A stretch of 64,000 bases of DNA from Lagopus muta (Eukaryota; Chordata; Aves; Galliformes; Phasianidae). Below the pieces are notes generated by a model. It saw nothing but the letters and a program-made list of their open reading frames with translations. It made no database searches and was not told the DNA's origin. This document shows positions 51,601 through 60,264 of the stretch, piece after piece. Positions within the stretch are counted from its first letter, which is position 1, and each line of letters opens with the position of its first letter. Position numbers and translations under genes: made by a program. The DNA is taken from contig NC_064437.1 in NCBI RefSeq assembly GCF_023343835.1, positions 24,403,001 to 24,467,000 of the forward strand. Direction: 5' to 3'.

Positions 51601-53782
51601 AGAACCATCCGTAAGGTCAGATGAGTAGCTGGTGGGCAGGGATAGATCTCCATAATAGTTGCCCACCTGACTAGGTCACACAAAAGAGCCTAGATAACAA
51701 GCAGTGGCCACCAGCCCAGGAAACACAAGGCTTACAGTGCATTTGCTTACTTGGATTTATAACATCAGAAATTTGAAAATCATTAACCCGGCACACTGGA
51801 AGGAAGCGCTCCCTGCAAAGAAACAAAACATCTTCAGTGATTACTACACAGTTTTTACACTATATACACATAGACTAAAACCAGATAATGTCCTCTCATT
51901 GCAGAGCACATGCACAGCAAGCACACAGCAACAATAAGCCTCAGCAGAATAACACAGTAAGACTACTGTGCAGATCAGCATTAAAAACCTGTATTCTTAC
52001 AGCATCTCTTAGGATTTCTATGAATACTCACCTGCAGAGCAGCTTAAGAAATTCCTTCACTTAACTGAGGGAATCAATTCTGCCCTTAAAACAAAAATGA
52101 AGCTACAAGTGTAACACTCACACCACTTCAACAGATACATTTAAACAGAATTCAGAGAAGTACTTAAGATCCTTCTGTCAGGTGCAATAGTGAACTTCAA
52201 CTCATTAGAAGCATTGGAGTTTTTTGTTGTTTTACTTCGTTTTTTTAAAAAAAATTATCCTCCACACAACTCAACTACATGTAGCCTCCTAACACATTCA
52301 TTTGCCTGCTTGGAATTAAACTCCGTTACCACATTGCTGTCGCCTGTTCACCTGAAAACTTTGTTTTGCTCAGAGACGAGTAGTGGAACCAACCACCAGA
52401 GGCACACTGCCCCATTGCTTCTAGTAACTCCCTATAAACATTCCATTAAAAAGTGCTATCTTGTACTTACATATGAATATACAGATTACAAACTGGTAGA
52501 AAGCCTTCAAATATCTGTGGATACACTATATCAACGTTGACTGGCATCTGAAAAGTAAAGAGAGCCAATACATAACCAGAGCACATTCATGGGAGAAAAC
52601 ACAGGTTTGATCCCACAGCGTAAGCTCATTAAAATTAGATGAGGACTGTCTTCCATCTGTGGTAGACACAAGTCAAGAGGCAGAAGGATGCTATCAAGTT
52701 AGCAGATGAATCACAGAATGGCCTGAGTTGAAAAGGATCACAATGATCACTGAGTTTCAACCCCCTGCTGTGTGCAGGGTTGCCAACCACCAGACCAGGC
52801 TGCCCAGAGCCACATCCAGCCTGGCCTTGAATGCCTCCAGGGATGGGGCATCCACAACCTCCTTGGGCAACCTGTTCCAGTGCATCACCACCCTCTGGGG
52901 TGGTGATGCACTGTCTAGCAGAAACAACAGATAAATGAAGTGTTAATCAGAAGGATATCAGTTAGCCTAGACCACCAACTGCCCCTTGCCCTGCTTTCCT
53001 CTCAATTAACAGAGTAGAAGTGATTAACATTAAAAGCATCATTTGCTTCCCCTCTAACCCAGTCTAAAGGTCCTTCTAAGAGACCCTCATCCATCCATGG
53101 TCAAAACCAGATTCCCAGGAAGCCTGTATGTTTTTGTTACAACATATACAAACATTTATTACAATATATATACACACACACATATATATATATGTATATA
53201 TAAAAAAAGAAGAGTATACCACTTGCCATTTTCTAGTGAGGTGATAAAAGAGAGATTTGACAGCATTTCATGAGGAAAGCACAATTCTTTTCTCCTTTCG
53301 CATCTCCTTACCCCCTGCCAATGCATACATACCATGTAGAAGTGCTCCAGGCGGATCCCATACACTTTCTGCAGAATTCTTATGAAAATCATGTGCAAAA
53401 CTTCAGGCTGAGGAAGCAAAGGGCACAAATCAGCATTGATGAGGACAACAAAGCAGTTCTGCCTTTTAACACGTGAAAAGCAAATTCACCAAGACAAAAA
53501 CAAGCTTTCCTTTCCGGCTCCTTGCAGCTCAAGCATTAAAATACAGCTAAAGGAACAGCAAGCAGCCCTGCTAACGAATACGGCAGTGCCTTAACACGGG
53601 GCTTTCTGGTCACGGGGCGCGCAACGCAGCCCCACAGCACGCCGGGGGCCCTTACACACCTTGAGGGTGGCGAACAGGTCGGCCTTGGTGAGGTTGCGGG
53701 CTTCGGCTCCCACCAGGACGTGGCTGCGGAGATAAGCGACGATATCATCCGGGCTGTAGCGGGGAAAGGTCAGCGCCTCCAT
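42493..53782 (-). CDS. NUF2: NUF2, kinetochore NDC80-complex subunit (13 coding exons)
   Basis: NUF2 pairs with NDC80/HEC1 and, with SPC24 and SPC25, forms the rod that ties kinetochores to spindle microtubules. I joined 13 exons: 53660-53782, 53333-53407, 52471-52547, 51751-51812, 51194-51291, 50539-50612, 49178-49274, 48341-48403, 47669-47806, 47256-47396, 46254-46429, 44341-44476 and 42493-42642. All junctions are GT-AG, phases match throughout, and the product is 469 residues, near the roughly 464 of human NUF2. Residues 1 to about 145 form the calponin-homology head (opening [15 protein letters not shown], then LTKADLF and [10 protein letters not shown]). The rest is Glu/Lys/Gln-rich coiled coil for NDC80 pairing. 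The ATG at 53782 is chosen because it aligns with the family start; the codon before it is GTG. No frameshift or stop was seen. The gene is head to head with LRRC52. Identity is certain; single exon edges are very likely. Confidence 0.96.
42930..43640 (+). mobile_element. CR1 LINE 3' fragment in NUF2 intron 12
   Basis: This is the best preserved CR1 copy here, antisense to NUF2. It holds the last part of the reverse-transcriptase ORF: an open frame at 42974-43321 includes [20 protein letters not shown] and [13 protein letters not shown]. The CR1 3' region follows, ending TGATTCTGTGA at about 43630. It is cut off at its 5' end like nearly all CR1 copies and cannot move by itself. Confidence 0.93.
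44341..44476 (-). CDS. NUF2: NUF2 coding exon 12
   Basis: Completes Glu375 and encodes residues 376-420, including the conserved [12 protein letters not shown]. Upstream on the sense strand lie a near-consensus branch point (TACTAAT), a long T run and TTTAG. Confidence 0.94.
44490..44503. repeat. Poly-A run, the T tract of the NUF2 exon 12 acceptor
   Basis: Fourteen A on the plus strand form the polypyrimidine tract between a TACTAAT branch-point-like site and the exon 12 acceptor. Confidence 0.8.
44544..44562. repeat. Poly-C run (19 C)
   Basis: An uninterrupted run of 19 C in NUF2 intron 11, about 68 bases from exon 12. It reads as poly-G in the NUF2 transcript. Confidence 0.95.
46254..46429 (-). 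CDS. NUF2: NUF2 coding exon 11
   Basis: Residues 317-374 plus two bases of codon 375, the longest exon of the gene. It is Lys/Glu-rich coiled coil ending [13 protein letters not shown], with a CATACTGCAG acceptor and a GTAAGG donor. Confidence 0.94.
46481..46553. repeat. Imperfect repeat of AATGATAAACCAT
   Basis: The 13-base unit occurs at 46481, 46502 and 46541, with related ATTATA(A)CCA spacers. It begins about 50 bases intronic of NUF2 exon 11 and looks like a small local duplication. Confidence 0.8.
47256..47396 (-). CDS. NUF2: NUF2 coding exon 10
   Basis: Residues 270-316, including [16 protein letters not shown], strongly conserved with mammalian NUF2. The donor GAG|GTTTGT is the weakest in the gene, but the frame and the next exon require it. 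Confidence 0.92.
47495..47575 (+). mobile_element. Short CR1 3' remnant in NUF2 intron 9
   Basis: It reads as the CR1 3' end: acaacctggtctagtggaag, tgtccctgcctatggca, then agatgatctttaag. About 80 bases remain. Confidence 0.75.
47669..47806 (-). CDS. NUF2: NUF2 coding exon 9
   Basis: Residues 224-269, coiled coil carrying the recognisable [17 protein letters not shown] stretch. Phase 0 at both ends, donor AAG|GTGAG. Confidence 0.94.
48341..48403 (-). CDS. NUF2: NUF2 coding exon 8
   Basis: Residues 203-223, coiled coil ([20 protein letters not shown]). Phase 0 at both ends, with a CTCCCTTAG acceptor and a CTG|GTGAGT donor. Confidence 0.92.
49178..49274 (-). CDS. NUF2: NUF2 coding exon 7
   Basis: Completes Asn170 and encodes residues 171-202. 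[20 protein letters not shown] matches the family's VPVE-Q-EFKQLSD segment. The donor ACA|GTATGA is weaker than the others. Confidence 0.92.
50219..50245. repeat. AT dinucleotide repeat
   Basis: A TATATAATAATATATATATATA tract in NUF2 intron 6. Confidence 0.9.
50539..50612 (-). CDS. NUF2: NUF2 coding exon 6
   Basis: Residues 146-169 plus two bases of codon 170, the start of the coiled coil ([20 protein letters not shown]). The acceptor is AACTTGCAG and the donor GTGAGT. Confidence 0.92.
51194..51291 (-). CDS. NUF2: NUF2 coding exon 5
   Basis: Completes Lys113 and encodes residues 114-145. [19 protein letters not shown] is the conserved last helix region of the calponin-homology head. The exon ends in phase 0 at TAT|GTAAGT, where the coiled coil begins. 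Confidence 0.94.
51751..51812 (-). CDS. NUF2: NUF2 coding exon 4
   Basis: Completes codon 92 and encodes residues 93-112 plus one base of codon 113 ([20 protein letters not shown]). The acceptor is TTTGCAG and the donor GTAAGC. Confidence 0.92.
52471..52547 (-). CDS. NUF2: NUF2 coding exon 3
   Basis: Residues 67-91 plus two bases of codon 92. It opens [18 protein letters not shown], corresponding to the family's MPVN-YP-EGFLP stretch, and has a GTAAGT donor. Confidence 0.92.
52708..52905 (-). mobile_element. CR1 3' fragment in NUF2 intron 2
   Basis: The complement of a CR1 3' end: gaatcacagaatggcctgag at one end, then accaccagaccaggctgccc and ggatggggcatccacaacct. The copy has the same orientation as NUF2. 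Confidence 0.9.
53164..53202. repeat. TA/CA mixed dinucleotide repeat
   Basis: Alternating TA, CA and TA blocks in NUF2 intron 2, about 130 bases from exon 2. Probably a microsatellite. Confidence 0.9.
53333..53407 (-). CDS. NUF2: NUF2 coding exon 2
   Basis: Residues 42-66 ([10 protein letters not shown]...[10 protein letters not shown]), phase 0 at both ends. A pyrimidine-rich TTGCTTCCTCAG acceptor precedes it and ATG|GTATGT follows it. Confidence 0.95.
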
Positions 53783-54560
53783 CACGGCACCAACCGCCGC
53801 TCCGCGCGCCGCTTCAATCTGGCGGGCGCGCCGCGCGCGTCACGCATCCGCCCCGCGCTGGCCTATCAGCGGCGGCGCTGGCGGGAGGAGGGCGGGGCTT
53901 TGTCAGGCTCCGCCCCCTGGCGGCCGTTAGCCGTTAGGTGGCGAGGCCGGCTGAGGAGCTGGGGGGAGTGGCGGGAAGGGCGGTGGCTGCTCGGCTAGGG
54001 CTTCGCGCCCGCAGCTGCGTGACGGCTACCGGCCTGCGCCGGGAAGGCGGGTCCGGGGCTTGCATCCGCTCGGCAAAGCCGAAAGGAGCGGTGGTTTGAA
54101 AACTTTGGTTGGCCGGAGAGCTCTCAGAGTGGCGCCCGGCTGCTGGCATCGCAGCTACGGTGCCGTAGCGAGGCGCTCCTCCGCCCTTCTGCGCGCAGAG
54201 AGCCGCGAAGCCGGGCTCGGCTTCCAGCCGGGCAGCCTGCCAGCCAGTCAGGTGAGTCGCCGATGTAGAGCACGTCCCAGCGGACACCCGTCTCCTCAGC
54301 GTCTCCTGCCGCGGTCCCCCGGGGGCTGAGCGGTGCGGGAGCGGCGGGCCATGTCTCCCGCAGGTAGATGGCGGCCCCTGAGCCTCGTGTTCCTCTTGGG
54401 GATGGGGATGGCATCGGGGAATAGCGGCTGCCCGAGTGGGTGCAGCTGTCGGTACCTGGAGGTGAACTGCACCGGACGGCAGCTGCAGGAGTTCCCCGCA
54501 GCCATCCCGCTGGACACGAGGCAGCTGATCCTGGCGGCAAACAACGTCTCGTACCTGCCG
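53590..54560. promoter_or_regulatory. CpG island and likely bidirectional promoter of NUF2 and LRRC52
   Basis: A dense CpG stretch covers exon 1 of both genes and the 568 bases between their start codons (53782 minus, 54351 plus). GC boxes, a TGACGCGC element and GCGCGC runs are visible at 53790-53860 on the NUF2 side. On NUF2's sense strand an ATTGAA near 53811-53820 resembles, but does not match, the cell-cycle CHR element TTTGAA. A strong donor, CAG|GTGAGT at 54249-54257 on the plus strand, suggests some LRRC52 transcripts may have a spliced 5' untranslated exon. No TATA box was seen. Start sites cannot be placed from sequence. Confidence 0.8.
53660..53782 (-). CDS. NUF2: NUF2 coding exon 1
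   Basis: This exon encodes residues 1-41, the N-terminal part of the microtubule-facing calponin-homology head. It ends in phase 0 at an AAG|GTGTGTAAG donor and lies inside the CpG island shared with LRRC52. Confidence 0.95.
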
Positions 54561-54975
54561 GCGGTGGAACTGAGCTTCCTGGCGGATCTGGTGTACCTGG
54601 ACTGCCGGAAGAACCTGTTGGGAGATGACCTGGATTTCACTTTCGTTGGTGTGGTCAAGCTCGTCTACCTGGACCTCAGCTTCAACAACCTGACGCAGGT
54701 CACCTTCAGCACCTTCTCACAGCTCCTCAGCCTGGTTGTGTTGAAGATCTCGGACAATCCCAACCTTGTAGCAATAGAGAAGGATGCTTTTGCCAACAAC
54801 ACCTGGCTGAGGCACCTGGATGTGAGCCGGACTGGTTTAACATTCCTAGATGCCAGCACCGTCCAGGTCCTGCCCAACCTGAGGATTCTGGGGCTCTCTG
54901 ACAACCTGTGGCACTGCAACTGTTCCTTTTTGGACTTCATCACCTGGATGACAGAGAGCAGTGTTCATTTTCCAG
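54351..54975 (+). CDS. LRRC52: LRRC52 coding exon 1
   Basis: Encodes the signal peptide, N-terminal cap, all leucine-rich repeats and the first half of the C-terminal cap (residues 1-208 plus one base of codon 209). LDLSFNNLTQVTF is a typical repeat. The frame runs on past the donor to 55046 as intron read-through. Confidence 0.93.
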
Positions 54976-56375
54976 GTGAGGGCTGTGTGAGCAAGATTCC
55001 TCTCCTCTCCGTTCTGTTCCTGGGTGGAATGGACAGGGCCCTCTGATCTCTTTTCATTCAGCTCATTGGGGCAGCGCCACTGCCTGTCAGCCACGCATCC
55101 CACCATCAGCTGTTGCACAAAGCACTGATCAGAGCAGCAGGGCTACACACTTTCCACCCTCAGTCACACTTGCTCACATCCTCAGGACAGTAGGGGAGGT
55201 ACAAAACACCTGGCAGCAGGCTCAGGAGGTATCACTGTGCCTGTGAGTCACAGCACCCTGCAGCCACAGTGCCAAGAATGACGAGCTGGCTCAGGGCAGA
55301 TATGCTCCGGGAAAGCTATTTCTCTGAATGTCCTGCCTTTTCTCCATCTGCTCTGATCTTCTGTTGCTGTTGCAGTGTTGGTGTGTCTGTAGTGGCCAAT
55401 TAGTCCCCTTTGTGATCAGTAGAAATGCTTGCAGTGCTGGTCTGTTCCTCTCTCTCCTCACCTCCCTGGAACAGCCCCTCCAGCCCTGAGCTCTCCATTG
55501 TTGATCCTGTCCCATTAGCTCAAATACTGCCTGTGTTCAGAAAGGAAAGCCAGCATCTATTATCTCACAGCCTGCACTGGAATTTGACAGGACATAGGCA
55601 GTATTTCCCTGGAACTGAATCATTCCTGAGTTTCCCCTCTCTCACAGTTGCAGGTGAAACTATGCCTAATTGCAAACCACTCCAGTTTCCAAACTTGACT
55701 CCCAGTGTGCAAGCCTTATCGCTCTAGTCTAAAAAGACCTCTTTCCCTTTAGCCTTGTCACTTTAAAAGGTGTTTGAGGCTTTAAAATGCCAAATGCTCT
55801 TGTATTGAAACAAAAGTGCTTGATCAGCATAGATGAACAGCACAGCTAGTTTGTCATAATCCAAACAATGCCATAATCCAAACAGAAATATTTTCCTTGG
55901 AGGCACTGCCACGGAAATCATTCTGGCAGGCTGGTGGTTGTGGCTTGGCCAAAATCTGGCTGATTTCTCCTAGGCTATGAAGGGAGAAGGACATGAAGTG
56001 TGGAGAAATTTTCCAGCAGTTTAGCAAACTCCTCCATCACTCTTCTAGCAGTGATGTTTCCTGCTCACTAGTGTCTTAGACACAGGCAAGAATCTTGCTT
56101 TGCTTTTTTCCTCTGCAGACGCCAACAACATCACCTGCTACACACCAGAAACCCTTCGTGCCTTGAAGATGCCTGCAGCAGAGGTACAGCTGTACTCCAG
56201 CTGCCAGACCCACCTGCACAAGCACGACTACATCTTTCTGTGTTTCATTGGCTTCTGCATATTCTTTGCTGGCACTGTGGTGGCCTGGCTGGCTGGCATC
56301 TGTGCCGTCATCTACCAAATCCACAGTTCAAAGGAGGAGGAGGAGGAAGAAGAGGAGAAAGATGCAGCCACTTAG
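54351..56375 (+). CDS. LRRC52: LRRC52, leucine-rich-repeat potassium-channel gamma subunit (2 coding exons)
   Basis: LRRC52 is a single-pass membrane protein; in mammals it is an auxiliary subunit of the sperm channel SLO3 and also shifts SLO1 gating. Exons 54351-54975 and 56119-56375 join at CCAG|GTGAGG and CTCTGCAG|AC to give 293 residues (human about 313). Residues 1 to about 25 are a signal peptide. Cys27, 31, 33 and 40 form the N-terminal cap, leucine-rich repeats fill about 48-185, and Cys189, 191, 215 and 237 form the C-terminal cap. A membrane helix spans about 247-275 (FIGFCIFFAGTVVAWLAGI), followed by a short tail with eight Glu. Sequons include NCS at 190 and NIT at 212. The ATG at 54351 is chosen because it opens the signal peptide; the frame also runs upstream to a GTG at 54333. 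The membrane-helix block is very close to mammalian LRRC52, so LRRC26, 38 and 55 are unlikely. Confidence 0.94.
56119..56375 (+). CDS. LRRC52: LRRC52 coding exon 2
   Basis: Completes Asp209 and encodes residues 210-293: two cap cysteines, the membrane helix and an acidic tail (KEEEEEEEEKDAAT) from a GAG/GAA run at about 56332-56360. The intron between the exons is 1,143 bases. Confidence 0.93.
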
Positions 56376-56473
56376 GGTCAGCCCTACAAACCTTTCCGGA
56401 TGCTGTCCTGGGAACTGAAGGCAGGCCCTTCTGAGTGATTTCCCAAACTTTATACGCAAATTTTTTGAAGTGA

Positions 56474-56479
56474 AATAAA
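56474..56479 (+). other. LRRC52: LRRC52 polyadenylation signal
   Basis: AATAAA lies about 100 bases after the stop codon at 56373-56375, implying a very short 3' UTR. Confidence 0.75.
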
Positions 56480-56519
56480 GCCACAAGAGAAGATATTCTC
56501 TGTGCTCCAGTTTTACTCA

Positions 56520-57329
56520 CAGTGCCACCGCTGCATTTCTTCTTCCAGTGAGACTCAGGACTTTGGCAAAATGTTCAGTGTGAGCCACAGGAGGTGTGGA
56601 CAGTGCCGTGCAGCAACCAGCAGCATTTACAATCCTGCTTTCTCACGAGACCACGGAAAAGCAGGGCAGCATGCAGCCTGTCCTGCCACAGGGACAGGTC
56701 CCAGCAGCCAGGGAGCTCACCAGGGCCTTTTTGGCCACACTGGGGCAGCCTAGATAGCTTACTTCTGCTACAGGGAATCTGAGAGCCTCTGCTGTGGAAA
56801 GGCAGAACAGAGAGGTTCAGAGCAGGTCTTCTGTGGGCCTGGGATCCCACTGGATCCTTCTTGCTTCTCCATCCTACCTGTTACAGCAGAAGACACCACC
56901 AGTCCCCCTGTACCTCCACTGGTCTGTGAGCATTTACAGAACCAAGTTTTGTGTCGCATAACCCTAGAAGTGACTTTATTTTGAATGTAAGAAATACCTC
57001 TCACATGCAATCCAAGTGTTCTTGGAGATGGCTTGTGTTTCCGTCCCAAGTCCCAGGGCTGCACGTTCAGGGCAGAACAAAGGGAGGTGTAAATAAGATC
57101 CTTCATATCACTAGCACAGGTAATTGCCAGGAGTGGTGTCTGCTTACATGAACAAGTGCAGTGGCTGCACGTGTGAAGCATTGGCTTCTCATCCGAAACC
57201 AGCTGGATCTGATGGAGGAAAAGGGAAAAGCAGGATTTTAGCAGGCACGGTATAAATTAATACACCGTTAATACAGCCATTAAATTGTGGCGGGTCTGCT
57301 GACTGCAAATCAAAGCTGAAATCCTAGGA
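56520..57329. other. LRRC52-MGST3 intergenic spacer
   Basis: No coding exon is recognised. A minus-strand AATAAA (plus tttatt) near 56975 and an AT-rich patch at 57247-57290 are the only notable marks. Confidence 0.5.
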
Positions 57330-57475
57330 CCACAGAATAGTTTAGGTTGGAAGAGACCTTAAAGATCCTCACCCCATGGGCTGGCTGCTCCTAGCTCAGC
57401 TGCTTGGGGCACATTAATGGCGTGGGGCACCTCCAGGGATGGTGCACCCACAGCTCCGGGCAGCAGCGCCGGCGC
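57330..57475 (-). mobile_element. CR1 3' fragment beside the MGST3 promoter
   Basis: The complement of a CR1 3' end: ccacagaatagtttaggttg, agagaccttaaagatcc, ccatgggctggctgctc and ggatggtgcacccacag. It ends less than 100 bases before the CpG-rich MGST3 first-exon region. Confidence 0.88.
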
Positions 57476-57529
57476 TTTTTATTATTTAGAGTGCATGGCA
57501 GAGATAGGAAGGGACACACAGCAGACAAA

Positions 57530-57800
57530 ACGCGCCCTCGCCCCCATACAAAACCCCGCCGTTCTCCCCCGGCCAATCCCCCTCCCGCAGCCCGGCGCGA
57601 TGCGCCCCGCCTGGGGGCGCGGCCAGACCCGGCCCGGCCCGGCCCCGCTCCGCCCCGCGGCGTCCCGGGCTGCTCTGCGCCGCAGGCTGTGGTGAGTGCG
57701 GGCCGGGGTGCTGCCGCGGGGCGTAGCGGGGCTTCCGGGAGTTCGGTAGGCTGATGTCTGAGCGTGGTGAAGTGGGGGAAAAATAGAGCCGGTGCGGGGG
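57530..57800 (+). promoter_or_regulatory. MGST3: CpG-island promoter and non-coding exon 1 of MGST3
   Basis: A very GC- and CpG-rich block with GC boxes (gccccgcc, ggcccggccc) and no TATA box. A consensus donor, GGCTGTG|GTGAGT, ends at 57691; splicing from there to the acceptor at 60140 gives a non-coding first exon upstream of the MGST3 start. The 5' end of the exon cannot be placed. Confidence 0.75.
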
Positions 57801-57984
57801 AACCACCCCCCCCCCCAGGCGGGACAAAGGGCTCTGCAGGCTGGGTTGGAAGGCTGGGCTGGTGGTGCGATCGGAACCCGAGCGTGGCTCTGCATGGGGA
57901 GGCTTCGTTAGCTCTGCTGATTCATAACAGTTGCGATTATAGTTGGTTACGTATGAATATAGGATTAAAGTGCCTACAGGAAAG

Positions 57985-58292
57985 CTGGGGAGGGACTTTT
58001 TATATAAAAAGGCAGGAAGCGACAGGATGAGGGAAAATGGCTTTAAACTGGAAGAGGATAGATTTAGACTAGGTATGAGAAAGAAATTCTTTACTGTGAT
58101 GATGGTGAGACACTGGCACAGGTTGCCCAGCGAGGTTGTGAATGCCCCCTCCCTGGAACATTCAAAACCAGGCTGGATGGGGCTGCAAGCAACATGGTCT
58201 GGTGGGAGGCATTCCTATCTACAGCAGGAGGGGTGGAACTAGATGGTCTTAAAAGGTCCCTTCCGACCCAGACCGTTCTGTGATTCTATATG
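57985..58292 (+). mobile_element. CR1 3' fragment in MGST3 intron 1
   Basis: The sense CR1 3' region: aatggctttaaactggaaga, aagaaattctttactgtgat, ggctggatggggctgcaagc, ending gttctgtgattctat. It is in the same orientation as MGST3. Confidence 0.93.
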
Positions 58293-60147
58293 CAGCAAAC
58301 GTGGGAAGAAGCTGGGAGCACTTTTGCATTCCTCAGCCTGTGCTGTGTCATGCTCCAGTGTCCCTCAGCTGTGTGGGTCCAGCCCAAACTATTGCTGCGT
58401 GGAAGATAAAAATTGAGGCTTGTGCAGGGCAGCAGTACTTGTCAGCAGAGTCCTTGCAGCTGTGGACAAAGGTTGCTGAGCTGCAAAAGCATCAGGAAGC
58501 AGCCACAAGGCGTGCAGGCAGGGAACTGAAAGTCATGATGACTTTGATTTGCTTTAGCTTCAGGTTACGGGAGCACAGGCTTACTGTTTGGCTTTAGATC
58601 AGTAGCACGAGTAGCACTCTGTAACATCTGGCTTAATGCTTACTGCAACCAAACGGTGCTTTTTGCTACCAACATAAAAGATAAAATCCCAACTTACAGC
58701 TTTATGAAAGCAAAAGGCTTTGTCCTTGCTGCTGAGGCCAAGGACAAGCCTGGAATGTGAAGGGGGAAGTAAAACAACTGACCTGTTCTGCCAGGTCAGG
58801 CAATGTCCCACACCTTCTATGTGCCATCCCTAAGGTGGTCACTTCTTTTACATATGGGTGCAGCTGATATTTTTTGATTACTTAAGGCTTTCCAGCATTC
58901 TTATTAATATTTCTTTACCAAACTGCATGTGGACAAAACCAGCAGGTTTCTTCTTGCTCCACCAGCCATAATCTTCTTGCAATTAAGAAGTAAAAACCTT
59001 TGCTCCCTTAAGATTGATCCTTTGTGAGGAGCATTGGTGCTGTTGCAATAGGAGGGCTGGCTGCACTGCTTCCTTGTTGAGGTGTGATGCTTTTCCCCCA
59101 CACTGTCAGATTGTGCTGCTGGGACAGTGCCAGAGGCACCAAAGCCTTGCATCGCTGAAATAGGCTTTGGTTAAAGTTTAATTTCCAACTTGTCTCTCAT
59201 TCCCACATCATGCCTGGTCTTCACTTTGAATTTATGGCAATGGCTTGTGTTTGCAGCATCCTTTAGTGGGGAATTACATAGATTTAATTCCTACTGAATG
59301 AAAAAACATCTTTGCTTTGTTCTGAGTCTCTGCCCTGGCTGCATTTGGTGACCTCTAGTTCCACTGTCGGAAGTGAACCAGCAGTTTCTGTCCACCTTCT
59401 CTAGCTTTTAGACTTTTTGAATACAACCTTGTTTGTCTGCTCTCTTTATCCCAGAGTCTTGGCTTGCTGGGTTGTTTCCCACATAGAAGCTGTTGTAGAT
59501 ATTTGAACATCTGACCCATTCCCAGTTTATGCTCTAAGCTTTATAGGGTGGTGGGACAAGAACTGGCCATGCTACTCAAGCTGGAGTTAAACGAGCTTCA
59601 CACAGTGACATAATCAGATTTGCTGACCTGGTCTCTAATCTAACTGTGGAGTCATTTCTGCAAGTGCAGGTCCTGCCTGCATCCTAAGCACAGGACGGGA
59701 TGAGTTACAGCAGCGCCCACCACCTCTCCTTGATTTCAGGCAGCACGAGGACCAGGCTGCAGGAAGGGAGGAGCCTTTGGTGCATTAGAGAGGACAGGAG
59801 TGCCATGGGATGTGGTCAGACAGCCAGAGCTGATGGGATCTGTAGGGGTCTCTAAGCCACAGGCCAGACTAGAGACCTCTGCCACTGCCCACCCACACTT
59901 ACTGATTTTAGGGCTTACCTGGTGGGACCTAAGCAGGGATCCCTTGCTTTGTGCTGTTTAACACCCTGCAGACACCCAAAGGTAAAAATTCCCTGACAGT
60001 TTATCCTTTTCTTCAGCCAGTTCTTGTGCTAGGATAACTCTCAGCAATTGTTAGGCCCAGGCACGTACACACGCACACTTCTGCATGTGTTGAGCTCCAG
60101 TCACACCCTGCAATAGTAACGGGCTCTCTTTTTCTCCCAGCACCAAG

Positions 60148-60264
60148 ATGGCTGTTCTCTCCAAAGAGTATGGCTACGTGATCCTGACAGGGGCTGCCAG
60201 CTTCGTCTTGGTGATGCATCTCGCTGTGAACGTGGGGAAGGCACGCAAGAAGTACAATGTGGAG
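60148..60264 (+). CDS. MGST3: MGST3 coding exon 1 (transcript exon 2)
   Basis: Residues 1-39, first membrane helix and the basic KARKKYNVE loop. The exon itself starts at 60141 after TTTCTCCCAG, leaving seven untranslated bases (CACCAAG) before the ATG. It ends in phase 0 at GAG|GTGAGT. Confidence 0.95.

Noticed and set aside
53783-53785. A GTG codon just before the NUF2 ATG as an alternative start
   Set aside because: The ATG at 53782 aligns with the family start, and GTG starts are very rare in vertebrates.
53720-54329. Several open frames between NUF2 and LRRC52
   Set aside because: CpG-island composition again; no protein family matches.
54976-55046. Extension of LRRC52 exon 1 past the donor to a stop at 55046
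   Set aside because: The GTGAGG donor and the in-phase second exon carrying the remaining cap cysteines and membrane helix show this is intron.
57404-57895. Overlapping GC-rich open frames on both strands at the MGST3 promoter
   Set aside because: A product of CpG-island composition; the block is promoter and non-coding exon.
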